From the NCBI GenBank assembly GCA_963920705.1, contig CAWUCO010000268.1, forward strand, positions 2,914,001-2,978,000: a stretch of DNA of 64,000 nucleotides. Direction: 5' to 3'. The DNA is from Odiellus spinosus (lineage: Eukaryota > Arthropoda > Arachnida > Opiliones > Phalangiidae). Below are positions 12,416-27,100 of this stretch, in pieces; position 1 is the stretch's first letter; every line of letters begins with the position of its first letter. A program made the position numbers and the translations under genes. The notes under the pieces were generated by a model that did no database searches, had not been told where the DNA came from, and was given only the letters and a program-made list of their open reading frames with translations.

Positions 12416-15400
12416 GGATTTTTCAAAACTCTTGATTTTCAGATAGACCAATATTTGCTCTTTCGAGTGGTCTTAATTTTGTCTAAATCGCTTAAAAATC
12501 AAAAGTTTTGTGTCCATTTGAATCCAATAATCTTGGATTTTTAAGTGTTTTTGCTTTATTTTAACCAATTTTATATTTGTCACAATTTTGCAATTTAGAC
12601 AAAACCAAAGTCATTCGAAAGAGCAATTAATGTACAGTCTAAATAATAAGAGTTTTCAAAAATCCGTTGAAAAACAAGAAAAATATGGCCAATTCAAGAA
12701 ACCATAGAATATCAAAATAGTCAAATTTCAGATTTTCAAAATTCGCTTTTTGATATTAGATGTTTTTTGAATTGGCTATATTTTCCATGTTTGTCAACGG
12801 ATTTTCCAAAACTCTTGTTTTTTAGATAGACCAATATTTGCTCTTTCGAGTAGTCTTAATTTTGTCTAAATCGCTTAAAAATCTAAAGTTTTGTGTCCAT
12901 TTTAATCCAATAATCTTGGATTTTTAAGTGTTTTTGCTTTATTTTAACCAATTTTATATTTGTCACAATTTTGCAATTTAGACAAAACCAAAGTCATTCG
13001 AAAGAGCAATTAATGGACAGTCTAAATAACAAGAGTTTTCAAAAATCCGTTGAGAAACAAGAAAAATATGGCCAATTCAAGAAATCATAGAATATCAAAA
13101 TAGTCAAATTTCAGATTTTAAAAATTCGCTTTTTGATATTAGATGTTTTTTGAATTGTCCATATTTTCCATGTTTTTCAACGGATTTTCCAAAACTCTTG
13201 ATTTTCAGATAGACCAATATTTGCTCTTTCGAGTGGTCTTAATTTTGTCTAAATCGCTTAAAAATCAAAAGTTTTGTGTCCATTTGAATCCAATAATCTT
13301 GGATTTTTAAGTGTTTTTGCTTTATTTTAACCAATTTTATATTTGTCACAATTTTGCAATTTAGACAAAACCAAAGTCATTCGAATGAGCAATTAATGTA
13401 CAGTCTAAATAATAAGAGTTTTCAAAAATCCGTTGAAAAACAAGAAAAATATGGCCAATTCAAGAAATCATAGAATATCAAAATTGTCAAATTTCAGATT
13501 TTCAAAATTCGCTTTTTGATATTAGATGTTTTTTGAATTGTCCATATTTTCCATGTTTTTCAACGGATTTTCCAAAAACTCTTGATTTTCAGATAGACCA
13601 ATATTTGCTCTTTCGAGTGGTCCTAATTTTGTCTAAATCGCTTAAAAATCAAAAGTTTTGTGTCCATTTGAATCCAATAATCTTGGATTTTTAAGTGTTT
13701 TTGCTTAATTTTAACCAATTTTATAATTGTCACAATTTTGCAATTTAGACAAAACCAAAGTCATTCGAAAGAGCAATTAATGGACAGTCTAAATAATAAG
13801 AGTTTTCAAAAATCCGTTGAAAAACAAGAAAAATATGGCCAATTCAAGAAACCATAGAATATCAAAATAGTCAAATTTCAGATTTTAAAAATTCGTTTTT
13901 TGATATTAGATGTTTTTTGAATTGTCCATATTTTCCATGTTTTTCAACGGATTTTCCAAAACTCTTGTTTTTTAGATAGACCAATATTTGCTCTTTCGAG
14001 TAGTCTTAATTTTGTCTAAATCGCTTAAAAATCAAAAGTTTTGTGTCCATTTGAATCCAATAATCTTGGATTTTTAAGTGTTTTTGCTTTATTTTAACCA
14101 ATTTTATATTTGTCACAATTTTGCAATTTAGACAAAACCAAAGTCATTCGAAAGAGCAATTAATGGACAGTCTAAATAACAAGAGTTTTCAAAACTCCGT
14201 TGAAAAACAAGAAAAATATGGCCAATTCAAGAAATCATACAATATCAAAATAGTCAAATTTCATATTTTAAAAATTCGCTTTTTGATATTAGATGCTTTT
14301 TGAATTGTCCATATTTTCCATGTTTTTCAACGGATTTTCCAAAACTCTTGTTTTTTAGATAGACCAATATTTGCTCTTTCGAGTGGTCTTAATTTTGTCT
14401 AAATCGCTTAAAAATCAAAAGTTTTGTGTCCATTTTAATCCAATAATCTTGGATTTTTAAGCGTTTTTGCTTAATTTTAACCAATTTTATATTTGTCACA
14501 ATTTTGTAATTTAGACAAAACCAAAGTCATTCGAAAGAGCAATTAATGGACAGTCTAAATAATAAGAGTTTTCAAAAATCCGTTGAAAAACAAGAAAAAT
14601 ATGGCCAATTCAAGAAACCATACAATATCAAAATAGTCAAATTTCAGATTTTAAAAATTCGCTTTTTGATATTAGATGTTTTTTGAATTGTCCATATTTT
14701 CCATGTTTTTCAAGGGATTTTCCAAAACTCATGTTTTTTAGATAGACCAATATTTGCTCTTTCGAGTGGTCTAATTTTGTCTAAATCGCTTAAAAATCAA
14801 GTGTTGTGTCCATTTGAATCCAATAATCTTGGATTTTTAAGCGTTTTTGCTTAATTTTAACCAATTTTATATTGGTCACAATTTTGCAATTTAGACAAAA
14901 CCAAAGTCATTCGAAAGAGCAATTAATGGACCGTCTAAATAATAAGAGTTTTCAAAAATCCGTTGAAAAACAAGAAAAATATGGCCAATTCAAGAAATCA
15001 TAGAATATCAAAATAGTCAAATTTCAGATTTTCAAAATTCGCTTTTTGATATTAGATGTTTTTTGAATTGTCCATATTTTCCATGTTTTTCAAGGGATTT
15101 TCCAAAACTCATGTTTTTTAGATAGACCAATATTTGCTCTTTCGAGTGGTCTTAATTTTGTCTAAATCGCTTAAAAATCAAAAGTTTTGTGTCCATTTGA
15201 ATCCAATAATCTTGGATTTTTAAGTGTTTTTGCTTTATTTTAACCAATTTTATATTTGTCACAATTTTGCAATTTAGACAAAACCAAAGTCATTCGAAAG
15301 AACAATTAATGGACAGTCTAAATAACAAGAGTTTTCAAAAATCCGTTGAAAAACAAGAAAAACATGGCCAATTCAAGAAATCATAGAATATCAAAATAGT

Positions 15401-15465
15401 CAAATTTCAGATTTTCAAAATTCGCTTTTTGATATTAGATGTTTTTTGAATTGGCCATATTTTTC
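12416..15465 (+). repeat. Satellite block 9, + orientation, about 8 monomers
   Basis: The part up to about 14.5 kb matches 3.6-5.7 kb at an offset of 8811-8812 bp (23 monomers), including a TTGAGAAACAAG variant. Near 14.77-14.81 kb a monomer has small losses in the arm B/spacer region (GGTCTAATTTTG and ATCAAGTGTTG). Two monomers near 14.7 and 15.1 kb share CAAGGGATTTTCC in place of CAACGGATTTTCC. Confidence 0.95.
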
Positions 15466-16875
15466 TTGTTTTTCAACGGATTTTTAAAAACTCTTATTAT
15501 TTAGACTGTCCATTAATTGCTCTTTCGAATGACTTTGGTTTTGTCTAAATTGCCAAGACGTGACAAATATAAAATTGGTTAAAATAAAGCAAAAACACTT
15601 AAAAATCCAAGATTATTGGATTCAAATGGACACAAAACTTTTGATTTTTAAGCGATTTAGACAAAATTAAGACTACTCGAAAGAGCAAATATTGGTCTAT
15701 CTAAAAAACAAGAGTTTTGGAAAATCCGTTGAAAAACATGGAAAATATGGACAATTCAAAAAACATCTAATATCAAAAAGCGAATTTTGAAAATCTGAAA
15801 TTTGACTATTTTGATATTCTATGATTTCTTGAATTGGCCATATTTTTCTTGTTTTTCAACGGATTTTTGAAAACTCTTATTATTTAGACTGTCCATTAAT
15901 TGCTCTTTCGAATGACTTTGGTTTTGTCTAAATTGCAAAATTGTGACAAATATAAAATTGGTTAAAATTAAGCAAAAACACTTAAAAATCCAAGATTATT
16001 GGATTAAAATGGACACAAAACTTTTGATTTTTAAGCGATATAGACAAAATTAAGACCACTCGAAAGAGCAAATATTGGTCTATCTGAAAATCAAGAGTTT
16101 TGGAAAATCCGTTGAAAAACATGGAAAATATGGACAATTCAAAAAGCATCTAATATGAAAAGCGAATTTTTAAAATCTGAAATTTGACTATTTTGATATT
16201 GTATGATTTCTTGAATTGGTCATATTTTTCTTGTTTTTCAACGGATTTTTGAAAACTCTTATTATTTAGACTGTCCATTAATTGCTCTTTCGAATGACTT
16301 TGGTTTTGTCTAAATTGCAAAATTGTGACAATTATAAAATTGGTTAAAATTAAGCAAAAACACTTAAAAATCCAAGATTATTGGATTCAAATGGACACAA
16401 AACTTTTGATTTTTAAGCGATTTAGACAAAATTAAGACCACTCGAAAGAGCAAATATTGGTCTATCTGAAAATCAAGAGTTTTGGAAAATCCGTTGAAAA
16501 ACATGGAAAATATGGACAATTCAAAAAGCATCTAATATCAAAAAGCGAATTTTGAAAATCTGAAATTTGACTATTTTGATATTCTATGATTTCTTGAATT
16601 GGCCATATTTTTCTTGTTTTTCAACGGATTTTTGAAAACTCTTATTATTTAGACTGTCCATTAATTGCTCTTTCGAATGACTTTGGTTTTGTCTAAATTG
16701 CAAAATTGTGACAAATATAAAATTGGTTAAAATAAAGCAAAAACACTTAAAAATCCAAGATTATTGGATTCAAATGGACACAAAACTTTTGATTTTTAAG
16801 CCATTTAGACAAAATTAAGACCACTCGAAAGAGCAAATATTGGTCTATCTAAAAAACAAGAGTTTTGGAAAATCC
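15466..16875 (-). repeat. Satellite block 10, - orientation, about 3.7 monomers
   Basis: Inverted block. Its first arm A edge carries the GCCAAGACGTGAC variant next to the switch. The block ends where arm B of the - strand changes to arm A of the + strand in AATCCGTTGAAAAACAAG. Confidence 0.95.
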
Positions 16876-18145
16876 GTTGAAAAACAAGAAAAATATGGCC
16901 AATTCAAGAAACCATACAATATCAAAATAGTCAAATTTCAGATTTTCAAAATTCGCTTTTTGATTTTAGATGTTTTTTGAATTGTCCATATTTTCCATGT
17001 TTTTCAACGGATTTTCCAAAACTCTTGATTTTCAGATAGACCAATATTTGCTCTTTCGAGTAGTCTTAATTTTGTCTAAATCGCTTAAAAATCAAAAGTT
17101 TTGTGTCCATTTTAATCCAATAATCTTGGATTTTTAAGTGTTTTTGCTTTATTTTAACCAATTTTATATTTGTCACAATTTTGCAATTTAGACAAAACCA
17201 AAGTCATTCGAAAGAGCAATTAATGGACAGTCTAAATAACAAGAGTTTTCAAAAATCCGTTGAAAAACAAGAAAAATATGGCCAATTCAAGAAATCATAC
17301 AATATCAAAATAGTCAAATTTCAGATTTTAAAAATTCGCTTTTTGATATTAGATGCTTTTTGAATTGTCCATATTTTCCATGTTTTTCAACGGATTTTCC
17401 AAAACTCTTGATTTTCAGATAGACCAATATTTGCTCTTTCGAGTAGTCTTAATTTTGTCTAAATCGCTTAAAAATTAAAAGTTTTGTGTCCATTTGAATC
17501 CTATAATCTTGGATTTTTAAGCGTTTTTGCTTAATTTTAACCAATTTTATATTTGTCACAATTTTGCAATTTAGACAAAACCAAAGTCATTCGAAAGAGT
17601 AATTAATGGACAGTCTAAATAATAAGAGTTTTCAAAAATCCGTTGAAAAAAAAGAAAAAAATGGCCAATTCAAGAAACCATACAATATCAAAATAGTCAA
17701 ATTTCAGATTTTCAAAATTCGCTTTTTGATATTAGATGTTTTTTGAATTGTCCATATTTTCCATGTTTTTCAACGGATTTTCCAAAACTCTTGTTTTTTA
17801 GATAGACCAATATTTGCTCTTTCGAGTAGTCTTAATTTTGTCTAAATCGCTTAAAAATAAAAAGTTTTGTGTCCATTTGAATCCTATAATCTTGGATTTT
17901 TAAGCGTTTTTGCTTAATTTTAACCAATTTTATATTTGTCACAATTTTGCAATTTAGACAAAACCAAAGTCATTCGAAAGAGCAATTAATGGACAGTCTA
18001 AATAACAAGAGTTTTCAAAAATCCGTTGAAAAACAAGAAATTATGGCCAATTCAAGAAATCATACAATATCAAAATAGTCAAATTTCAGATTTTCAAAAT
18101 TCGCTTTTTGATATTAGATGTGTTTTTGAATTGGCCATATTTTTC
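16876..18145 (+). repeat. Satellite block 11, + orientation, about 3.3 monomers
   Basis: Short forward block with new monomers near 17184, 17567 and 17950. The spacer at two monomers reads ATCCTATAATC instead of ATCCAATAATC, a private variant of this neighbourhood; its complement continues past the switch near 18290. Confidence 0.95.
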
Positions 18146-21100
18146 TTGTTTTTCAACGGATTTTTGAAAACTCTTATTATTTAGACTGTCCATTAATTGC
18201 TCTTTCGAATGACTTTGGTTTTATCTAAATTGCAAAATTGTGACAAATATAAAATTGGTTAAAATTAAGCAAAAACGCTTAAAAATCCAAGATTATAGGA
18301 TTCAAATGGACACAAAACTTTTGATTTTTAAGCGATTTAGACAAAATTAAGACCACTCGAAAGAGCAAATATTGGTCTATCTGAAAATCAAGAGTTTTGG
18401 AAAATCCGTTGAAAAACATGGAAAATATGGACAATTCAAAAAGCATCTAATATCAAAAAGCGAATTTTTAAAATCTGAAATTTGACTATTTTGATATTGT
18501 ATGATGTCTTGAATTGGCCATATTTTTCTTGTTTTTCAACGGATTTTTGAAAACTCTTGTTATTTAGACTGTCCATTAATTGCTCTTTCGAATGAATTTG
18601 GTTTTGTCTAAATTGCAAAATTGTGACAAATATAAAATTGGTTAAAATAAAGCAAAAACACTTAAAAATCCAAGATTATTGGATTCAAATAGACACAAAA
18701 CTTTTGATTTTTAAGCGATTTAGACAAAATTAAGACCACTCGAAAGAGCAAATACTGGTCTATCTAAAAAACAAGAGTTTTGAAAAATCCGTTGAAAAAA
18801 TGGAAAATATGGACAATTCAAAAAACATCTAATATCAAAAAGCGAATTTTTAAAATCTGAAATTTGACTATTTTGATATTGTATGATTTCTTGAATTGGC
18901 CATATTTTTCTTGTTTTTCAACGGATTTTTGAAAACTCTTGTTATTTAGACTGTCCATTAATTGCTCTTTCGAATGACTTTGGTTTTGTCTAAATTGCCA
19001 AGACGTCACAAATATAAAATTGGTTAAAATTAAGCACAAACGCTTAAAAATCCAAGATTATTGGATTAAAATGGACACAAAACTTTTGATTTTTAAGCGA
19101 TATAGACAAAATTAAGACCACTCGAAAGAGCAAATATTGGTCTATTTAAAAAACAAGAGTTTTGGAAAATCCGTTGAAAAACATGGAAAATATGGACAAT
19201 TCAAAAAGCATCGAATATCAAAAAGCGAATTTTTAAAATCTGAAATTTGACTATTTTGATATTGTATGATTTCTTGAATTGGCCATATTTTTCTTGTTTT
19301 TCAACGGATTTTTGAAAACTCTTATTATTTAGACTGTCCATTAATTGCTCTTTCGAATGACTTTGGTTTTGTCTAAATTGCAAAATTGTGACAAATATAA
19401 AATTGGTTAAAATAAAGCAAAAACACTTAAAAATCCAAGATTATTGGATTCAAATGGACACAAAACTTTTGATTTTTAAGCGATTTAGACAAAATTAAGA
19501 CCACTCGAAGGAGCAAATATTGGTCTATCTAAAAAACAAGAGTTTTGGAAAATCCGTTGAAAAACATGGAAAATATAACCAATTCAAAAAACATCTAATA
19601 TCAAAAAGCGAATTTGGAAAATCTGAAATTTGACTATTTTGATATTGTATGGTTTCTCGAATTGGCCATATTTTTCTTGTTTTTCAACGGATTTTTGAAA
19701 ACTCTTGTTATTTAGACTGTCCATTAATTGCTCTTTCGAATGACTTTGGTTTTGTCTAAATTGCCAAGACGTCACAAATATAAAATTGGTTAAAATAAAG
19801 CAAAAACACTTAAAAATCCAAGATTATTGGATTCAAATGGACACAAAACTTTTGATTTTTAAGCGATTTAGACAAAATTAAGACCACTCGAAAGAGCAAA
19901 TATTGGTCTATCTAAAAAACAAGAGCTTTGGAAAATCCGTTGAAAAACATGGAAAATATGGACAATTCAAAAAGCATCTAATATCAAAAAGCGAATTTTT
20001 AAAATCTGAAATTTGACTATTTTGATATTGTATGATTTCTTGAATTGGCCATATTTTTCTTGTTTTTCAACGGATTTTTGAAAACTCTTATTATTTAGAC
20101 TGTCCATTAATTGCTCTTTCGAATGACTTTGGTTTTGTCTAAATTGCAAAATTGTGACAAATATAAAATTGGTTAAAATAAAGCAAAAACACTTAAAAAT
20201 CCAAGATTATTGGATTCAAATGGACACAAAACTTTTGATTTTTAAGCGATTTAGACAAAATTAAGACCACTCGAAAGAGCAAATACTGGTCTATCTAAAA
20301 AACAAGAGTTTTGGAAAATCCGTTGAAAAAAATGGAAAATATGGACATCTAATATCAAAAAGCGAATTTTTAAAATCTGAAATTTGACTATTTTGACATT
20401 GTATGATTTCTTGAATTGGCCATATTTTTCTTGTTTTTCAACGGATTTTTGAAAACTCTTGTTATTTAGACTGTCCATTAATTGCTCTTTCGAATGACTT
20501 TGGTTTTGTCTAAATTGCAAAATTGTGACAAATATAAAATTGGTTAAAATAAAGCAAAAACACTTAAAAATCCAAGATTATTGGATTCAAATGGACCCAA
20601 AACTTTTGATTTTTAAGCGATTTAGACAAAATTAAGACTACTCGAAAGAGCAAATATTGGTCTATCTGAAAATCAAGAGTTTTGGAAAATCCGTTGAAAA
20701 ACATGGAAAATATGGACAATTCAAAAAACATCTAATATCAAAAAGCGAATTTTGAAAATCTGAAATTTGACTATTTTGATATTCTATGATTTCTTGAATT
20801 GGCCATATTTTTCTTGTTTTTCAACGGATTTTTGAAAACTCTTATTATTTAGACTGTCCATTAATTGCTCTTTCGAATGACTTTGGTTTTGTCTAAATTG
20901 CAAAATTGTGACAAATATAAAATTGGTTAAAATTAGCAAAAACACTTAAAAATCCAAGATTATTGGATTAAAATGGACACAAAACTTTTGATTTTTAAGC
21001 GATATAGACAAAATTAAGACCACTCGAAAGAGCAAATATTGGTCTATTTAAAAAACAAGAGTTTTGGAAAATCCGTTGAAAAACATGGAAAATATGGACA

Positions 21101-24100
21101 ATTCAAAAAGCATCTAATATCAAAAAGCGAATTTTTAAAATCTGAAATTTGACTATTTTTATATTGTATGATTTCTTGAATTGGCCATATTTTTCTTGTT
21201 TTTCAACAGATTTTTAAAAACTCTTATTATTTAGACTGTCCATTAATTGCTCTTTCGAATGACTTTGGTTTTGTCTAAATTGCAAAATTGTGACAAATAT
21301 AAAATTGGTTAAAATAAAACAAAAACACTTAAAAATCCAAGATTATTGGATTCAAATGGACACAAAACTTTTGATTTTTAAGCGATTTAGACAAAATTAA
21401 GACCACTCGAAGGACAAATACTGGTCTATCTAAAAAACAAGAGTTTTGGAAAATCCGTTGAAAAACATGGAAAATATGGACAATTCAAAAAACATCTAAT
21501 ATCAAAAAGCGAATTTTTAAAATCTGAAATTTGACTATTTTGATATTGTATGATTTCTTGAATTGGCCATATTTTTCTTGTTTTTCAACGGATTTTTGAA
21601 AACTCTTGTTATATAGACTGTCCATTAATTGCTCTTTCGAATGACTTTGGTTTTGTCTAAATTGCAAAATTGTGACAAATATAAAATTGGTTAAAATAAA
21701 GCAAAAACACTTAAAAATCCAAGATTATTGGATTAAAATGGACACAAAACTTTTGATTTTTAAGCGATTTAGACAAAATTAAGACCACTCGAAAGAGCAA
21801 ATATTGGTCTATCTAAAAAACAAGAGTTTTGGAAAATCCGTTGAAAAACATGGAAAATATAACCAATTCAAAAAACATCTAATATCAAAAAGCGAATTTT
21901 GAAAATCAGAAATTTGACTATTTTGATATTGTATGGTTTCTCGAATTGGCCATATTTTTCTTGTTTTTCAACGGATTTTTGAAAACTCTTGTTATTTAGA
22001 CTGTCCATTAATTGCTCTTTCGAATGACTTTGGTTTTGTCTAAATTGCCAAGACGTCACAAATATAAAATTGGTTAAAATAAAGCAAAAACACTTAAAAA
22101 TCCAAGATTATTGGATTCAAATGGACACAAAACTTTTGATTTTTAAGCGATTTAGACAAAATTAAGACCACTCGAAGGACAAATACTGGTCTATCTGAAA
22201 ATCAAGAGTTTTGGAAAATCCGTTGAAAAACATGGAAAATATGGACAATTCAAAAAGCATCTAATATCAAAAAGCGAATTTTTAAAATCTGAAATTTGAC
22301 TATTTTGATATTGTATGATTTCTTGAATTGTCCATATTTTTCTTGTTTTTCAACGGATTTTTGAAAACTCTTGTTATTTAGACTGTCCATTAATTGCTCT
22401 TTCGAATGAATTTGGTTTTGTCTAAATTGCAAAATTGTGACAAATATAAAATTGGTTAAAATAAAGCAAAAACACTTAAAAATCCAAGATTATTGGATTA
22501 AAATGGACACAAAACTTTTGATTTTTAAGCGATTTAGACAAAATTAAGATTACTCGAAAGAGCAAATATTGGTCTATCTGAAAATCAAGAGTTTTGGAAA
22601 ATCCGTTGAAAAACATGGAAAATATGGACAATTCAAAAAACATCTAATATCAAAATGCGAATTTTGAAAATCTGAAATTTGACTATTTTGATATTCTATG
22701 ATTTCTTGAATTGGCCATATTTTTCTTGTTTTTCAACGGATTTTTGAAAACTCTTATTATTTAGACTGTCCATTAATTGCTCTTTCGAATGACTTTGGTT
22801 TTGTCTAAATTGCAAAATTGTGACAAATATAAAATTGGTTAAAATTAAGCAAAAACACTTAAAAATCCAAGATTATTGGATTAAAATGGACACAAAACTT
22901 TTGATTTTTAAGCGATATAGACAAAATTAAGACCACTCGAAAGAGCAAATATTGGTCTATTTAAAAAACAAGAGTTTTGGAAAATCCGTTGAAAAACATG
23001 GAAAATATGGACAATTCAAAAAGCATCTAATATCAAAAAGCGAATTTTTAAAATCTGAAATTTGACTATTTTGATATTGTATGATTTCTTGAATTGTCCA
23101 TATTTTTCTTGTTTTTCAACGGATTTTTGAAAACTCTTGTTATTTAGACTGTCCATTAATTGCTCTTTCGAATGAATTTGGTTTTGTCTAAATTGCAAAA
23201 TTGTGACAAATATAAAATTGGTTAAAATAAAGCAAAAACACTTAAAAATCCAAGATTATTGGATTAAAATGGACCCAAAACTTTTGATTTTTAAGCGATT
23301 TAGACAAAATTAAGACTACTCGAAAGAGCAAATATTGGTCTATCTGAAAATCAAGAGTTTTGGAAAATCCGTTGAAAAACATGGAAAATATGGACAATTC
23401 AAAAAACATCTAATATCAAAATGCGAATTTTGAAAATCTGAAATTTGACTATTTTGATATTCTATGATTTCTTGAATTGGCCATATTTTTCTTGTTTTTC
23501 AACGGATTTTTGAAAACTCTTATTATTTAGACTGTCCATTAATTGCTCTTTCGAATGACTTTGGTTTTGTCTAAATTGCAACATTGTGACAAATATAAAA
23601 TTGGTTAAAATTAAGCAAAAACACTTAAAAATCCAAGATTATTGGATTAAAATGGACACAAAACTTTTGATTTTTAAGCGATATAGACAAAATTAAGACC
23701 ACTCGAAAGAGCAAATATTGGTCTATTTAAAAAACAAGAGTTTTGGAAAATCCGTTGAAAAACATGGAAAATATGGACAATTCAAAAAGCATCTAATATC
23801 AAAAAGCGAATTTTTAAAATCTGAAATTTGACTATTTTGATATTGTATGATTTCTTGAATTGTCCATATTTTTCTTGTTTTTCAACGGATTTTTGAAAAC
23901 TCTTGTTATTTAGACTGTCCATTAATTGCTCTTTCGAATGAATTTGGTTTTGTCTAAATTGCAAAATTGTGACAAATATAAAATTGGTTAAAATAAAGCA
24001 AAAACACTTAAAAATCCAAGATTATTGGATTAAAATGGACCCAAAACTTTTGATTTTTAAGCGATTTAGACAAAATTAAGACTACTCGAAAGAGCAAATA

Positions 24101-27100
24101 TTGGTCTATCTGAAAATCAAGAGTTTTGGAAAATCCGTTGAAAAACATGGAAAATATGGACAATTCAAAAAACATCTAATATCAAAAAGCGAATTTTGAA
24201 AATCTGAAATTTGACTATTTTGATATTCTATGATTTCTTGAATTGGCCATATTTTTCTTGTTTTTCAACGGATTTTTGAAAACTCTTATTATTTAGACTG
24301 TCCATTAATTGCTCTTTCGAAAAAATCCAAGATTATTGGATTAAAATGGACACAAAACTTTTGATTTTTAAGCGATTTAGACAAAATTAAGACCACTCGA
24401 AAGAGCAAATATTGGTCTATTTAAAAAACAAGAGTTTTGGAAAATCCGTTGAAAAACATGGAAAATATGGACAATTCAAAAAGCATCTAATATCAAAAAG
24501 CGAATTTTTAAAATCTGAAATTTGACTATTTTGATATTGTATGATTTCTTGAGTTGGCCATATTTTTCTTGTTTTTCAACGGATTTTTGAAAACTCTTAT
24601 TATTTAGACTGTCCATTAATTGCTCTTTCGAATGACTTTGGTTTTGTCTAAATTGCAAAATTGTGACAAATATAAAATTGGTTAAAATAAAGCAAAAACA
24701 CTTAAAAATCCAAGATTATTGGATTCAAATGGACACAAAACTTTTGATTTTTAAGCGATTTAGACAAAATTAAGACCACTCGAAGGACAAATACTGGTCT
24801 ATCTAAAAAACAAGAGTTTTGGAAAATCCGTTGAAAAACATGGAAAATATGGACAATTCAAAAAACATCTAATATCAAAAAGCGAATTTTTAAAATCTGA
24901 AATTTGACTATTTTGATATTGTATGATTTCTTGAATTGGCCATATTTTTCTTGTTTTTCAACGGATTTTTGAAAACTCTTGTTATATAGACTGTCCATTA
25001 ATTGCTCTGTCGAATGACTTTGGTTTTGTCTAAATTGCAAAATTGTGACAAATATAAAATTGGTTAAAATAAAGCAAAAACACTTAAAAATCCAAGATTA
25101 TTGGATTAAAATGGACACAAAACTTTTGATTTTTAAGCGATTTAGACAAAATTAAGACTACTCGAAAGAGCAAATACTGGTCTATCTAAAAAACAAGAGT
25201 TTTGGATAATCCGTTGAAAAAAATTTAAAATATGGACATCTAATATCAAAATGCGAATTTTGAAAATCTGAAATTTGACTATTTTGATATTCTATGATTT
25301 CTTGAATTGGCCATATTTTTCTTGTTTTTCAACGGATTTTTGAAAACTCTTATTATTTAGACTGTCCATTAATTGCTCTTTCGAATGACTTTGGTTTTGT
25401 CTAAATTGCAAAATTGTGACAAATATAAAATTGGTTAAAATTAAGCAAAAACACTTAAAAATCCAAGATTATTGGATTAAAATGGACACAAAACTTTTGA
25501 TTTTTAAGCGATATAGACAAAATTAAGACCACTCGAAAGAGCAAATATTGGTCTATTTAAAAAACAAGAGTTTTGGAAAATCCGTTGAAAAACATGGAAA
25601 ATATGGACAATTCAAAAAGCATCTAATATCAAAAAGCGAATTTTTAAAATCTGAAATTTGACTATTTTGATATTGTATGATTTCTTGAATTGTCCATATT
25701 TTTCTTGTTTTTCAACGGATTTTTGAAAACTCTTGTTATTTAGACTGTCCATTAATTGCTCTTTCGAATGAATTTGGTTTTGTCTAAATTGCAAAATTGT
25801 GACAAATATAAAATTGGTTAAAATAAAGCAAAAACACTTAAAAATCCAAGATTATTGGATTAAAATGGACCCAAAACTTGATTTTTAAGCGATTTAGACA
25901 AAATTAAGACTACTCGAAAGAGCAAATATTGGTCTATCTGAAAATCAAGAGTTTTGGAAAATCCGTTGAAAAACATGGAAAATATGGACAATTCAAAAAA
26001 CATCTAATATCAAAAAGCGAATTTTGAAAATCTGAAATTTGACTATTTTGATATTCTATGATTTCTTGAATTGGCCATATTTTTCTTGTTTTTCAACGGA
26101 TTTTTGAAAACTCTTATTATTTAGACTGTCCATTAATTGCTCTTTCGAATGACTTTGGTTTTGTCTAAATTGCAAAATTGTGACAAATATAAAATTGGTT
26201 AAAATTAGCAAAAACACTTAAAAATCCAAGATTATTGGATTAAAATGGACACAAAACTTTTGATTTTTAAGCGATATAGACAAAATTAAGACCACTCGAA
26301 AGAGCAAATATTGGTCTATTTAAAAAACAAGAGTTTTGGAAAATCCGTTGAAAAACATGGAAAATATGGACAATTCAAAAAGCATCTAATATCAAAAAGC
26401 GAATTTTTAAAATCTGAAATTTGACTATTTTGATATTGTATGATTTCTTGAATTGGCCATATTTTTCTTGTTTTTCAACGGATTTTTGAAAACTCTTATT
26501 ATTTAGACTGTCCATTAATTGCTCTTTCGAATGACTTTGGTTTTGTCTAAATTGCAAAATTGTGACAAATATAAAATTGGTTAAAATAAAGCAAAAACAC
26601 TTAAAAATCCAAGATTATTGGATTCAAATGGACACAAAACTTTTGATATTTAAGCGATTTAGACAAAATTAAGACCACTCGAAGGACAAATACTGGTCTA
26701 TCTAAAAAACAAGAGTTTTGGAAAATCCGTTGAAAAACATGGAAAATATGGACAATTCAAAAAACATCTAATATCAAAAAGCGAATTTTTAAAATCTGAA
26801 ATTTGACTATTTTGATATTGTATGATTTCTTGAATTGGCCATATTTTTGTTGTTTTTCAACGGATTTTTGAAAACTCTTGTTATATAGACTGTCCATTAA
26901 TTGCTCTTTCGAATGACTTTGGTTTTGTCTAAATTGCAAAATTGTGACAAATATAAAATTGGTTAAAATAAAGCAAAAACACTTAAAAATCCAAGATTAT
27001 TGGATTCAAATGGACACAAAACTTTTGATTTTTAAGCGATTTAGACAAAATTAAGACCACTCGAAAGAGCAAATATTGGTCTATCTAAAAAACAAGAGCT

